A stretch of 64,000 nucleotides of DNA from JAEUIT01 sp044220875 (GTDB lineage Bacteria; Planctomycetota; Phycisphaerae; Phycisphaerales; SM1A02): NCBI GenBank assembly GCA_044220875.1, contig JBGAQH010000002.1, positions 496,001-560,000 of the forward strand. Reading direction: 5' to 3'. Both the position numbers and the translations under genes were made by a program. A model generated the notes under the pieces. The model saw only the letters and a program-made list of their open reading frames with translations, did no database searches and was not told where the DNA came from. Within the stretch, counting starts at the first letter, position 1; every line of letters starts with the position of its first letter. Of this stretch, positions 1 through 7,864 are shown in pieces.

Positions 1-200
1 GGCGGCTCACCGACGCCGGCACGCTGCGCGGACGTGCGATCGCCCGCAACCACGCCCTGTGGGTCGAGTATCTCGTCCGCGACGCGGCGATCGCCGCGGA
101 CCACGTCGACCCGAGCGCCGAGGCGATCGAGCACGTGCTCGACCCGGATCTCGTCGCCGAGCTCGAGCGCACGCTCGCTTCCCGGAGCGCCGCCCCATGA
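1..200 (+). CDS. Metal ABC transporter permease, C-terminal end only (partial)
   Basis: The reading frame is open from base 3 and stops at 198-200; the 5' part lies outside the window. The visible 65 residues resemble the second half of a DtxR/MntR-type regulator: an LTDAG wing end, then RNHALWVEYLV and a helix with DHVDPSAEAIEHVLD, matching the dimerisation helix seen in the next gene. No membrane segment is visible. The stop overlaps the ATG of the next permease (ATGA), so the two are translationally coupled. By analogy with that neighbour I infer another Mn/Zn/Fe permease with a fused regulator-like tail. It could instead be a free-standing DtxR-type regulator. It lacks the CPHGxPIP-like tail of the neighbour. 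Confidence 0.6.
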   Translation, partial: RLTDAGTLRGRAIARNHALWVEYLVRDAAIAADHVDPSAEAIEHVLDPDLVAELERTLASRSAAP

Positions 201-1519
201 CCCACCTCGGCCCCGACTCCTGGTTCGCCGAGTTCCTCTCGGTGGACGCCCCGCCCCTCGCCGCGGCGCTTCTCTCGTCGCTGGTGTGCGGACTGCTCGG
301 CAACTGGCTTGTCCTGCGGCGCATGAGCCTCATGGGCGACGCGATCAGCCACTCGGTCCTGCCCGGCATCGTCGCGGCGTTCCTCATCACGGGCAGCCGC
401 TCGCCCCTTCCGATGTTCGTCGGCGCGCTCATCGCCGGCGGCCTCACCACCGGCCTCTCCGCCGCGGTCCGCCGCTACGCCCGCGTCGACGCCGGCGCGG
501 CGATGGGCGTGGTCTTCGCGAGCCTCTTCGCCCTCGGGGTGCTGCTCATCGAACAGGCCTCCGCCCGTCAGGTTGACCTCGACCCCGATTGCGTCCTCTA
601 CGGATCGCTCGAGACGCTCTTCTGGTTTCCGCCAAGCGATCCCGCCGCGCTCTTCGGCCTGGGCACGATCGCCCGCCTCCCGACGCCCATCCTCACGCTC
701 AGCTCGGTGACGCTCATCGCCGCAGCCGCAACGTTCGTGCTGCGGAAGGAGCTTACGATCACGAGCTTCGACCCGGAGCTCGCGGCTGCGCTCGGATTCC
801 GCCCGCGCCTGATGCACGCGATCCTCATGCTGCTCGTCGCGATGGCGACCGTCGCGAGCTTCGAGGCGGTCGGGTCGATTCTCGTCGTCGCGATGCTCAC
901 CTGCCCGGCGGCCTCGGCGCGGCTCTGGACCGACCGGCTGGGGACGCAGATCCGGCTCTCGCTCCTCTTCGCGGCCCTGATCGCGCTGCTGGGCTATCTC
1001 GCCGCCGCCACGGCGCCGGCGTGGCTCGGCACGAGCGACGCGCTCAACGTCGCCGGCACGATCAGCGTGGGCGGTGGCGTGGCCCTGGCGATCTCGGCCG
1101 TCGCGAGCCCGCGACACGGACTCGTCGCGGCGGCCTGGCGCCGTCGGGCACTTGCCCTGCGCATCGCCCGCGAGGATGTCCTCGGCCTGCTCTTCCGGCT
1201 CGGCGAGTCGGGGCAGCCGCGGGTCGAGGAGTCGCGCCTCGCGAGCGTTCGCGAGCTCGCCCGCGACGGCCTCCGGGCCGCGATCGCGCGCGGCGAGGTC
1301 CGGCGCGAGGGACCGCTCATCGCGCTGACCGACGCCGGCCTCGAGGAGGCCCGAACGATCGTCCGCCGACATCGGCTGTGGGAGGGGTTCCTCGCCGACG
1401 AGCTGCGCCTGGCCCCCGACCACGTGCACGAGACGGCGGAGCGCCTCGAGCACTTCGACGAGGCGGCGCCCGAGCGCGGAGACCGGTCGATCGACCCGCA
1501 CGGCAAGCCCATCCCCTAA
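197..1519 (+). CDS. Mn/Zn/Fe-type metal ABC transporter permease fused to a DtxR/MntR-like domain
   Basis: This 440-residue inner-membrane protein moves a divalent metal for an ABC-3 family importer. Residues 1-300 hold about eight hydrophobic helices with the family features GLLGNWLVLRRMSLMGDAISHSVLPG near the N terminus and SFDPELAAALGF in the middle. Residues 310-440 are soluble and resemble an iron-dependent repressor: a winged-helix segment, LTDAG, HRLWEGFLADEL, VHETAERLEH, and an end DPHGKPIP that matches the CPHGxPIP hallmark with Cys changed to Asp. The ATG at 197 is chosen because it overlaps the previous stop. The usual ABC-3 permease is about 280-300 residues, so the extra 130 are an added domain. 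The fused domain could sense metal at the transporter; that is inference. Confidence 0.85.
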   Translation: MTHLGPDSWFAEFLSVDAPPLAAALLSSLVCGLLGNWLVLRRMSLMGDAISHSVLPGIVAAFLITGSRSPLPMFVGALIAGGLTTGLSAAVRRYARVDAGAAMGVVFASLFALGVLLIEQASARQVDLDPDCVLYGSLETLFWFPPSDPAALFGLGTIARLPTPILTLSSVTLIAAAATFVLRKELTITSFDPELAAALGFRPRLMHAILMLLVAMATVASFEAVGSILVVAMLTCPAASARLWTDRLGTQIRLSLLFAALIALLGYLAAATAPAWLGTSDALNVAGTISVGGGVALAISAVASPRHGLVAAAWRRRALALRIAREDVLGLLFRLGESGQPRVEESRLASVRELARDGLRAAIARGEVRREGPLIALTDAGLEEARTIVRRHRLWEGFLADELRLAPDHVHETAERLEHFDEAAPERGDRSIDPHGKPIP

Positions 1520-1532
1520 CGATTCGATCGCC

Positions 1533-4274
1533 TCACGCCACGGGCAGGGCCGCGGCGATCTCGCGCTCGCTGCTGCCGCGGCGGAGGAACCGCATGACGA
1601 CCGCGAGGAGATCGCCCCGGGCGATGGGCTTCAGCGCAACCCCGTCGCAGCCGGCCGCGAGACATCGCTCACGCTCGCCCTGCATGCCGTGGGCCGTGGT
1701 GGCGATGATCGGAACGCCGATCCCGGCCGCGCGCACTCCACGGGCCACACCGTAGCCGTCGATGCCGGGAAGCTGCATGTCGAGCAGCACGAGATCGAGC
1801 GGGGGCTTGCCGGAGCGGTTGAGGATCGCGGCCATCGCCTCGGTGCCGTTGCACGCCTCCTCGACCGTGAGGCCGGCCTGCCGAAGGTGTGTGGTGAAGA
1901 GCGTTCGGTTGTCGCCGTGATCGTCGACGATCAGTACCCGTCCGTTGAGCCGGGGCGTCACCCCGTCCGCGTCGACCGGCGCGGGGGCCAAGGGCTCCCA
2001 CGGTTCCTCGGCGACGCGGCGGCCGAGCGTGATGCATGGGACCGTCAGCACCACGACCCGCTCCTCGCCCTCGCGATGCACCCGAACGACCCCGCCGTCC
2101 CGTTCGGCGACGACGCGTGCGAGCGAGCATCCCGCCTCGAGATCCGCGATGCAGCGGTCGTTGATCGCCATGCGGAGCGTCGCCTGCTGGTCATGCCAGA
2201 GGCAATCCACGCGCACCGCGATGCGCGTCCGTGGCGAGCGCTCGATCGCCGACGACACCAGGTGGGCCAGCGCCCGGCGCAGCCGCTCGTGGTCGCACAG
2301 CGCCAGCTCGGGGAGCGCCGTCTCTCCCTCGTGCACGAGATCCAGCCGAACGTCGACGAATGCGGCGGCCGCGGCATCGGCGAGTCCGGCGATCGCATCG
2401 CGCACGGTTGCCGCGGGCACGCGCCACATCCGCGTTGCTGCGGGCGGATGTTCGCCGCGGAGGAGCGACGATTCGATGTCGTTCGCGGACTGGAGCGCCT
2501 CGTCGATCGCCCGTTGCGGATGCGATCGGCGCGCCGCCGACGCCAGCGCGCTGCGGAAGTCTCGCAGCGCAAGGGCAATCATCTCGCTCCTCGCGGCCGA
2601 TGCGGCGCCCATCTCGCGCCGAATGCGGTCGAGCTCGGTGCGGGCCTCGGAGAGCTCCAGCGATCGCAGGGCGTTGCGCTGGTCGGCCCGCTGTCGGGCG
2701 AGCGCGAGGCTTGCGAAGTTCGTGCCCATCTGGAGCATCTGCCGCTCCGACGTCGTCGGCTCGCGCGGCGTGCGAGCGTAGGCCGCAAGCGTGCCGAGGA
2801 TCTCGCCGTCCGGCGCCCGGCAGGGGTATGACCAGCAGGCCCTGATGCCAAACGCGTCGGCGATGCCTCGGTAGCGAATCCAATAGGGATGCGTCGCAAC
2901 GTCCGCGACAACCACCTCCTCCCCCACGAACGCGGCACGGCCACAGGATCCGACGTCGGGACCGATCTGGATGCCGTCGACGAGCCTCGCGAACGCAACC
3001 GGAAGGGTCGGCGCCGCCGACTGGCGCAGTCGGTCGCCCTCAAGCGTCATCACCGAGATGAGCAGGCCGGGCATCGTCTCCTCAAGGTGACGTGCGAATG
3101 CCCCGAGCACGGCACTCAGCGGCGTCGCGCCGACGAGCATCGCCATGACGCGGGCGTTGCCCTCGCGGTTGAGTTCGGCTCGCCGCGCGATCGACACGTC
3201 CCGCTCGATGACCACGTAGTTGCTGAGTTTTCCCTGCTCGTCGCGAATTGGATACGCATCGAGATTGAACCAGCAGCGCCCGCCCTCGGAGCTCTGCAGC
3301 GTTCGCTCGCAGGTGAACGGCTCGCCGCCGGCCACCGCGGCCAGGGCGGCACGCACCTGGCGCTCGTCGTAGTGGGCGCCACGCAGCATCGCCTGGAGGG
3401 GCACGCCCTGCGCATCGCCGGCCGCGCGGCTGCTCCACACGACCGCGCCCGCGTCATCGGTGATGAACGTCGTCAGCGGCGACCGCTCGAGGGCCGCGGC
3501 GAGCTCGCGGGCCTCCGTCACGCGCCGGCCGAGTTCCGCCTCCCGCTCGCGCATCGTCACCCGCATGCGGTCGAGGGCGAGCCCCGCATCGGCGAGCTCA
3601 TCGTTGCCGCCGACGCGACAGTCCACCGAGCGGTTGCCGTCGCTGAGGAGCCGGGCAACGTCGGCCAGCCTCTTCGCGCGTCGCGCGGCCGGCACGATGA
3701 CGGTCACAATGCCGAACGCCAGCAGAGCAAACGAGAGCAGGCCTGCCCCGATCGCGACTGCCTGATCGCGTCGCAAGGCCCTCGCGAGATCGACGACTCC
3801 CTCTTCGGCAGCAAAGGACTGCGTGGAGCCCAGATGGGCCGCGCACATGGCGACGGTCCGCATCATCTCCTTCCAGGGCTCAAGATGGGCGTCGGCGTCT
3901 TGGGAGGTGTAGGAGCCGCCTCCGGCGACGATCGCAGCCCATTCGGCGAGGACGTGACTTCGATAGTCCCTGATCGAGCCGACCTCGTCCCGAAGGCAGT
4001 CCGCCTCGTTGGCGGTCATGGCGAAATACTCGTCGAGCGCTACCTCAAGCGCCGCCCAGACATGCACGAACATCGCAATGTGCTCATCGCGACTCGTCGG
4101 ATCGGCCGCGGCGAGCAACATCCCCTGTTCATATCTGCGGCACTCAAGGACCGACGCACGAACTCGTTCCGCCGCGTACCCGGCGCGCTGGTGCCAGGTA
4201 ACGAGCGATTCCGCCTCACGGGCTGCCGTGCCGGTGCGCACCGCACTCCACACGCTGATCCCGGCGAGGGGCAC
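1533..4274 (-). CDS. Hybrid sensor: TM-HAMP-PAS-GAF, degenerate kinase core, receiver
   Basis: The protein is 913 residues from a GTG at 4274. It has an extracytoplasmic four-helix-like region (about 20-185), a membrane helix (about 188-210), a HAMP-like linker, PAS (about 265-375), GAF (about 390-560), a kinase-like core (about 565-760) and a C-terminal receiver with IVDD, LLDMQLPG, TTA and LKP. The core has no DHp histidine: the site reads ALALRDFRSALAS where HELRTP is expected, and the N-box LAHLVSSAIERSP lacks its Asn residues. It is probably a pseudokinase that gates or receives phosphate. The frame is open back to 4355 and encodes the first membrane helix (4275-4322), but no ATG, GTG or TTG lies there, so the true start is unclear. 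Confidence 0.75.
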   Translation of the reverse strand: MPLAGISVWSAVRTGTAAREAESLVTWHQRAGYAAERVRASVLECRRYEQGMLLAAADPTSRDEHIAMFVHVWAALEVALDEYFAMTANEADCLRDEVGSIRDYRSHVLAEWAAIVAGGGSYTSQDADAHLEPWKEMMRTVAMCAAHLGSTQSFAAEEGVVDLARALRRDQAVAIGAGLLSFALLAFGIVTVIVPAARRAKRLADVARLLSDGNRSVDCRVGGNDELADAGLALDRMRVTMREREAELGRRVTEARELAAALERSPLTTFITDDAGAVVWSSRAAGDAQGVPLQAMLRGAHYDERQVRAALAAVAGGEPFTCERTLQSSEGGRCWFNLDAYPIRDEQGKLSNYVVIERDVSIARRAELNREGNARVMAMLVGATPLSAVLGAFARHLEETMPGLLISVMTLEGDRLRQSAAPTLPVAFARLVDGIQIGPDVGSCGRAAFVGEEVVVADVATHPYWIRYRGIADAFGIRACWSYPCRAPDGEILGTLAAYARTPREPTTSERQMLQMGTNFASLALARQRADQRNALRSLELSEARTELDRIRREMGAASAARSEMIALALRDFRSALASAARRSHPQRAIDEALQSANDIESSLLRGEHPPAATRMWRVPAATVRDAIAGLADAAAAAFVDVRLDLVHEGETALPELALCDHERLRRALAHLVSSAIERSPRTRIAVRVDCLWHDQQATLRMAINDRCIADLEAGCSLARVVAERDGGVVRVHREGEERVVVLTVPCITLGRRVAEEPWEPLAPAPVDADGVTPRLNGRVLIVDDHGDNRTLFTTHLRQAGLTVEEACNGTEAMAAILNRSGKPPLDLVLLDMQLPGIDGYGVARGVRAAGIGVPIIATTAHGMQGERERCLAAGCDGVALKPIARGDLLAVVMRFLRRGSSEREIAAALPVA

Positions 4275-4405
4275 AGCGGCGAGCGACGAGACGATGGCGA
4301 TGGCGGGGATGAGTCGCAGGCGTTGTGACCTTCGCAGAGCTGGCCTCGCCGCACATCATCGGGGTCAGCACTGCGAAAGACAAAGTCAGACCGCGAAAAA
4401 GGCTC

Positions 4406-5332
4406 TCACGGCATGCCGGCGGCGGTCGTGAGCTTCCAGTCCGGCGCGTTGGCGCGGTCGGCCCAGAGCCGCATGTCGCGAAGCTCCTCCACCTGCTTGC
4501 TGTCGGTGTGGCCATCGATCATGGCGATGATGGTCCGATTGCCGTGGCGGCTCGAGAGCTGGCCGCAGCTCGCCGGCTCGACCTCGTCGTACCGCTCCGC
4601 CCACTGGCTGGCAGTGAAGAACGGGCTCCGAACCCGGAAGTAGCCTTCGGTCAGTTCGCCGACCTGTCCGGGATTGGCATCGATGCCGCGGGCCGAACCG
4701 AAGGCGATGAGGCTCGCCGGGTTCCGGGCCTCGCTCAACCGGGTGATGTAGAACTTGCCGTATGCGTTGAGATAGGCGGGGTTGAAGCCGCCCTGATTCT
4801 CGTCGCCGCCCACCCAGGTCGTGTTCAGGCCCAGGCTCGGGAAGACACTCGTCTGGTAGAGGTAGTTGGAGTAGTCGCTCTGCTCGAGATCCTGCAGGGT
4901 CTTCAGGTTGTCATCGATGTAGAGGGCTCGGAAGTTGAAGCTGAGGTACGGGGCGAGACGCCAGGGGTACCGGGCCGCGGCGACGCCAATGGTCGCCTGC
5001 GCGATCGCAGTGCCATTCTGATCGAACGCCGGCAGACCGTTCTTGTAGCCGGGGATCGCCGCGCCGCCGTTCTCGGTGGCATAGGAGGTCCACGCCGTCA
5101 CCAAGTTGCGGGCCGTCGCCATCTCACGGGCCTGAGCGGTTCGATTCCGCACCGAGGCGATCGCCGGGAAGAGCAAAGCCACCACGGTGACGATGATCGC
5201 GACCACGACAAGGAGCTCAACCAACGTAAAGCCGGACCTGTTGGTCCGAGTTGTTGCGGCTCGGCGCGAAAGCGTGCGGTCGGCGGTTCGATTGCAGTCA
5301 GAATTGATTGAGTCAACTGGGAAGGATCGCAT
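4406..5332 (-). CDS. Type II secretion/pilin-like prepilin (planctomycete pseudopilin)
   Basis: The N terminus carries a type III signal: a basic leader ending SG, then FTLVELLVVVAIIVTVVALLF, with the mature E5. A prepilin peptidase would cut after Gly34 and insert the 21-residue helix in the inner membrane or pilus. The remaining 250 residues look like the variable globular head of planctomycete proteins annotated only by the N-terminal methylation motif, ending with a WxLTTAAGMP-type tail. I chose the ATG at 5332; the frame is open to a TTG at 5386, and both starts give an unusually long leader. The gene stands alone, away from the main pilus cluster 7 kb further on. Its substrate or role cannot be read from sequence. 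Confidence 0.8.
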   Translation of the reverse strand: MRSFPVDSINSDCNRTADRTLSRRAATTRTNRSGFTLVELLVVVAIIVTVVALLFPAIASVRNRTAQAREMATARNLVTAWTSYATENGGAAIPGYKNGLPAFDQNGTAIAQATIGVAAARYPWRLAPYLSFNFRALYIDDNLKTLQDLEQSDYSNYLYQTSVFPSLGLNTTWVGGDENQGGFNPAYLNAYGKFYITRLSEARNPASLIAFGSARGIDANPGQVGELTEGYFRVRSPFFTASQWAERYDEVEPASCGQLSSRHGNRTIIAMIDGHTDSKQVEELRDMRLWADRANAPDWKLTTAAGMP

Positions 5333-5420
5333 TGTGGAGCACACTCCAGAGCGGTTGATGTTGAGGGTTGCTGGCTTGGAGCGCAAGCCCTGTCAGTGGA
5401 AGCCCTACTGATCAGCCAGC

Positions 5421-5446
5421 AATCTCGGAGCAGTATATCCGAGATT
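5421..5446. promoter_or_regulatory. Perfect 9-bp dyad, candidate operator
   Basis: AATCTCGGA and TCCGAGATT are perfect inverted repeats separated by 8 bases (GCAGTATA). The site lies between the divergent pseudopilin gene (start 5332) and the secreted-protein gene (start 5703), about 90 bases upstream of the pseudopilin start. Its AT-rich spacer and position suit a repressor or activator site; an RNA hairpin is also possible. No run of T follows on either strand, which argues against an intrinsic terminator. Confidence 0.45.
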
Positions 5447-5540
5447 ATTCCCGCCACAACGGGTCTGTTCGAAACCGCGTCAAAACCTCTTGAAGAGGGA
5501 GGCAAACACCGGATTCGACTAGGTCCGCTACGCGGGTTTT

Positions 5541-5638
5541 TGCCACCTTCGGCAACGACTGCGCCTCCCGCGATTCGGGGAGGCTACGCTCGGTGATTGT
5601 CTGACGTCTTCGGTCTCCATCCAGTCCTCATGGGACTG
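5541..5638 (+). other. Intergenic 5333-5702: three small hairpins in a possible structured leader
   Basis: The 370-base gap before the gene at 5703 has no convincing ORF. It contains three local inverted repeats in a row: TGCC/GGCA at 5541-5554, GCCTCCC/GGGAGGC at 5563-5584 with an 8-base loop, and CAGTCC/GGACTG at 5622-5638 with a 5-base loop. Together they could form a structured 5' leader for the secreted protein. I do not recognise a known riboswitch class. Confidence 0.3.
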
Positions 5639-5702
5639 ACTGTTCACCTCTTCGTCGATTCAAGCCATCGCCGCTTCGCGGCATCCAAACCCAAGCACTG
5701 CC

Positions 5703-6770
5703 ATGCATTACCCGACTCGACTCGCATCCTCATCCACGCTTCGCTCAGCGACCACCGCTCTTGTGGCGTCAACCGCTACCCTCCTCGCGGCTCCGGCACT
5801 TGGACAGACCTCGATCTCCGTCACGTACACGACGCCGACGGGCGACCGCTGGAATTACCCCTTCAACCCGACGCCGGGACTCCGCCCGACCGCCTCTGTC
5901 TTCGGTGGCGAAGCAGGCTCGCCCTTCTTCGACAATCGCGATGGTCAGATGGTGGTGGTCTTCGACACTTCAGCGGATATCACGCCGGGCCTCTCGCTCG
6001 GGCGATACATCGTGCTGAACGCGCGGCTGACTCTGGAATTCGCCAGCGATCTCTCGATCGCCTATGACGAGTCCACCGATCCGTGGCAGTGCTTTCTTCC
6101 GACCTCGGATCCGCGGTACGTGAAGGACGCCGATCCCGGCCAGCCGATCGAACTCTTCGGCACCGGCTTCCGCAACGGCTGGTCTCCCGCCAACTGGGTC
6201 GAGACCACGCCCTACGCGCCTCCGGGACAGAGCCTGCTCCAGCCGGGCATCCGTAACGCCTATGCCCTTGGCTTCGACGGCAGCGGCAACCTCGTCGACG
6301 TCTCGAGCAGCGTGCGGGCCGAGTTCTCGCCTGATCCCTTCGCCATTGGCTACGTCCCCGACTTGGCGCCCGGCGACCTGATCCCGATCGGCAGCAAGTG
6401 CATTTTCGATCTCGCCACGGACAACCCGATCGTCGAGGGCTACCTCCAGCAGTCGATGGTCGATGGCAAGATCATCCTCTCGATCACCAGCCTGGCGAAG
6501 GTCGTTCAGCAGGGCACGCTCTTCCCGGCCTTCTACACGAAGGAAAACCCGCTCGTCCCCAAGGGTCTTGCTCACCCGGCGAAGCTTGAGATGACCGTGC
6601 TGCTCTACGACTGCGCGACCGGCGACTTCGATTGCGACGGCGTGGTTGGCAGCGTCGATCTCGCCCTTCTCCTCGGCGCGTGGGGCTCCTCGACTCCGAC
6701 GTATGACCTCGATGGCGACGGCGTCGTCGGCGCCCCGGACATCGGCATTCTTCTGGGCGCGTGGGGCTGA
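5703..6770 (+). CDS. Secreted protein with C-terminal dockerin-like repeats
   Basis: This 355-residue protein has a long Sec-type signal (Ala-rich core ending AAPALGQ near residue 35), a beta-rich body of about 280 residues that I do not recognise, and two dockerin/EF-hand-like repeats at the very end. The first is GDFDCDGVVGSVDLALLLGAWG; the second ends in the same LLGAWG, directly at the stop. Asp residues at the Ca2+-loop positions are present in both. In planctomycetes such tails are common on exported proteins; whether they bind a cohesin, calcium or a sorting machine is unknown. No clear ribosome site precedes the ATG. It probably forms a single-gene unit, because a strong hairpin follows. 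Confidence 0.8.
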   Translation: MHYPTRLASSSTLRSATTALVASTATLLAAPALGQTSISVTYTTPTGDRWNYPFNPTPGLRPTASVFGGEAGSPFFDNRDGQMVVVFDTSADITPGLSLGRYIVLNARLTLEFASDLSIAYDESTDPWQCFLPTSDPRYVKDADPGQPIELFGTGFRNGWSPANWVETTPYAPPGQSLLQPGIRNAYALGFDGSGNLVDVSSSVRAEFSPDPFAIGYVPDLAPGDLIPIGSKCIFDLATDNPIVEGYLQQSMVDGKIILSITSLAKVVQQGTLFPAFYTKENPLVPKGLAHPAKLEMTVLLYDCATGDFDCDGVVGSVDLALLLGAWGSSTPTYDLDGDGVVGAPDIGILLGAWG

Positions 6771-6823
6771 TCCCGCTCCGGGCCGCCCGAGCGCGGCTTG
6801 GCGTGAACAGCCAGACCAATCCA

Positions 6824-6866
6824 CAACGAACAGCCGGAGGCGCGCTTCGCCTCCGGCTGTTCGTTG
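6824..6866 (+). terminator. Strong hairpin terminator
   Basis: A perfect 19-bp stem (6824-6842 with 6848-6866) closes a 5-base loop CGCTT, 53 bases after the stop of the secreted dockerin-type gene and 43 bases beyond the stop of the convergent receiver gene. It can serve both strands. The T-tract is weak, so stem strength would have to do the work. Confidence 0.75.
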
Positions 6867-6909
6867 GAGGACAACTCAGGACACCGGCTCGCCGAGCCAG
6901 CTCGTTCAC

Positions 6910-7359
6910 TCAACGTAGGCTTGCGACCAGCGGCGAGTACGCCGCGAGCAGAGCGACCTTGTCGATCGGCTTGGGCAGGTACGCGGTACACCCGAGTTCG
7001 AGGCACTTCTCGCGATCACCCTCCGCGACGCACCCGGTCACGGCCAGAATCGGGAGCTTCATTCCGCGGCTTCGCACGAGATGAACCATGGTGGCACCGT
7101 CCATCTCGCGCATCACCATCTCGGTCACGATGATCGCGTAGGGCCGTTCCTCGGCCCGGGCATCGCCGATCTTGCCCAACGCATCCAGCCCGTGCATGGC
7201 GCAGTCCACGATCGCACCGGTGGCTCGCAGTGCGACCTCCATCATGCGCCGATCCTCGGGATTCTCATCGACCACCAGGACACGAATCGGACCGCGCGGA
7301 CGATCGCCATCCGATCCCCGCTCCGTCCCGCCATTCGCCGCGTTGGCAGTCGACGACAT
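6910..7359 (-). CDS. Stand-alone receiver protein with Asp-to-Glu change at the phosphorylation site
   Basis: This 149-residue protein is a single CheY-like receiver after a 27-residue polar leader. The acidic pocket (VVDEN), switch Thr (AVTG) and Lys (LPKP) are present. At the phospho-acceptor the sequence is IIVTEMVMREMDG, so Glu stands where the family has Asp (compare LLDMQLPGIDG in the hybrid sensor nearby). Glu often mimics the phosphorylated state, so it may be constitutively active or regulated by partner binding. I chose the ATG at 7359 because GGGGGAAG lies just upstream; the frame is open 90 bases further. No output domain is present. It lies beside other signalling genes and convergent to the secreted-protein gene. 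Confidence 0.85.
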   Translation of the reverse strand: MSSTANAANGGTERGSDGDRPRGPIRVLVVDENPEDRRMMEVALRATGAIVDCAMHGLDALGKIGDARAEERPYAIIVTEMVMREMDGATMVHLVRSRGMKLPILAVTGCVAEGDREKCLELGCTAYLPKPIDKVALLAAYSPLVASLR

Positions 7360-7473
7360 GCTTCCCCCGATCGATGGGCGGCACCATGTCGGCGCGGCAC
7401 ACCATTGGCCACATCGGCCGGGAGCGCGGGAGCGATAGCTCCATGTCACTGAAATGAGAGTTGCAGCGCCGAC

Positions 7474-7752
7474 CTACGCGGGATCGGCAGCCAACGTCAC
7501 GAGCTGACGGGCCCGCGCGACCACGCGATCGATTGCCTGCTGCACTTCACAGACGGCCATTCGGGTAAGGACCGCGATCTCATCGTCCTGGAGACCGTCG
7601 GCATAGCGAAGGCACAGCAGAAGCCTCTCCTCGCGCGAGAGCGACGCGACCAGCCCGCCGAACAGCGCGGGGCTGTACGGCTCGCTCCCGCGAACGGCGA
7701 TGTCCTTGAACGAGCGTGAACGACGAGTACCCGAACGAACACGGCTGGGCAT
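7474..7752 (-). CDS. Small sigma-70 region-4-like protein
   Basis: This 92-residue protein has a basic N terminus and then LSREERLLLCLRYADGLQDDEIAVLT followed by a helix rich in Arg and Val. That matches the pattern of sigma-70 region 4 (LPxxxRxxLxLRYxxGLxxxEIA and a recognition helix). No region 2 is present, so it cannot be a complete sigma factor. It could be a remnant, an anti-sigma-like competitor, or a small DNA-binding regulator. The start at 7752 is supported by AAGGAGG six bases upstream; the open frame extends to 7851. It sits between the PAS kinase and the Glu-receiver, all on the same strand, so a shared transcript is possible. Confidence 0.6.
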   Translation of the reverse strand: MPSRVRSGTRRSRSFKDIAVRGSEPYSPALFGGLVASLSREERLLLCLRYADGLQDDEIAVLTRMAVCEVQQAIDRVVARARQLVTLAADPA

Positions 7753-7864
7753 GGCGTCCTCCTTGACGCGTCGACCCGCGCTTCCCGACGGCACATCAGC
7801 GGCGACCGAAGCGAGCGCACCATCGACTACCCGCGTTCTGAGCCCGTCCACCGATCATCCATGA

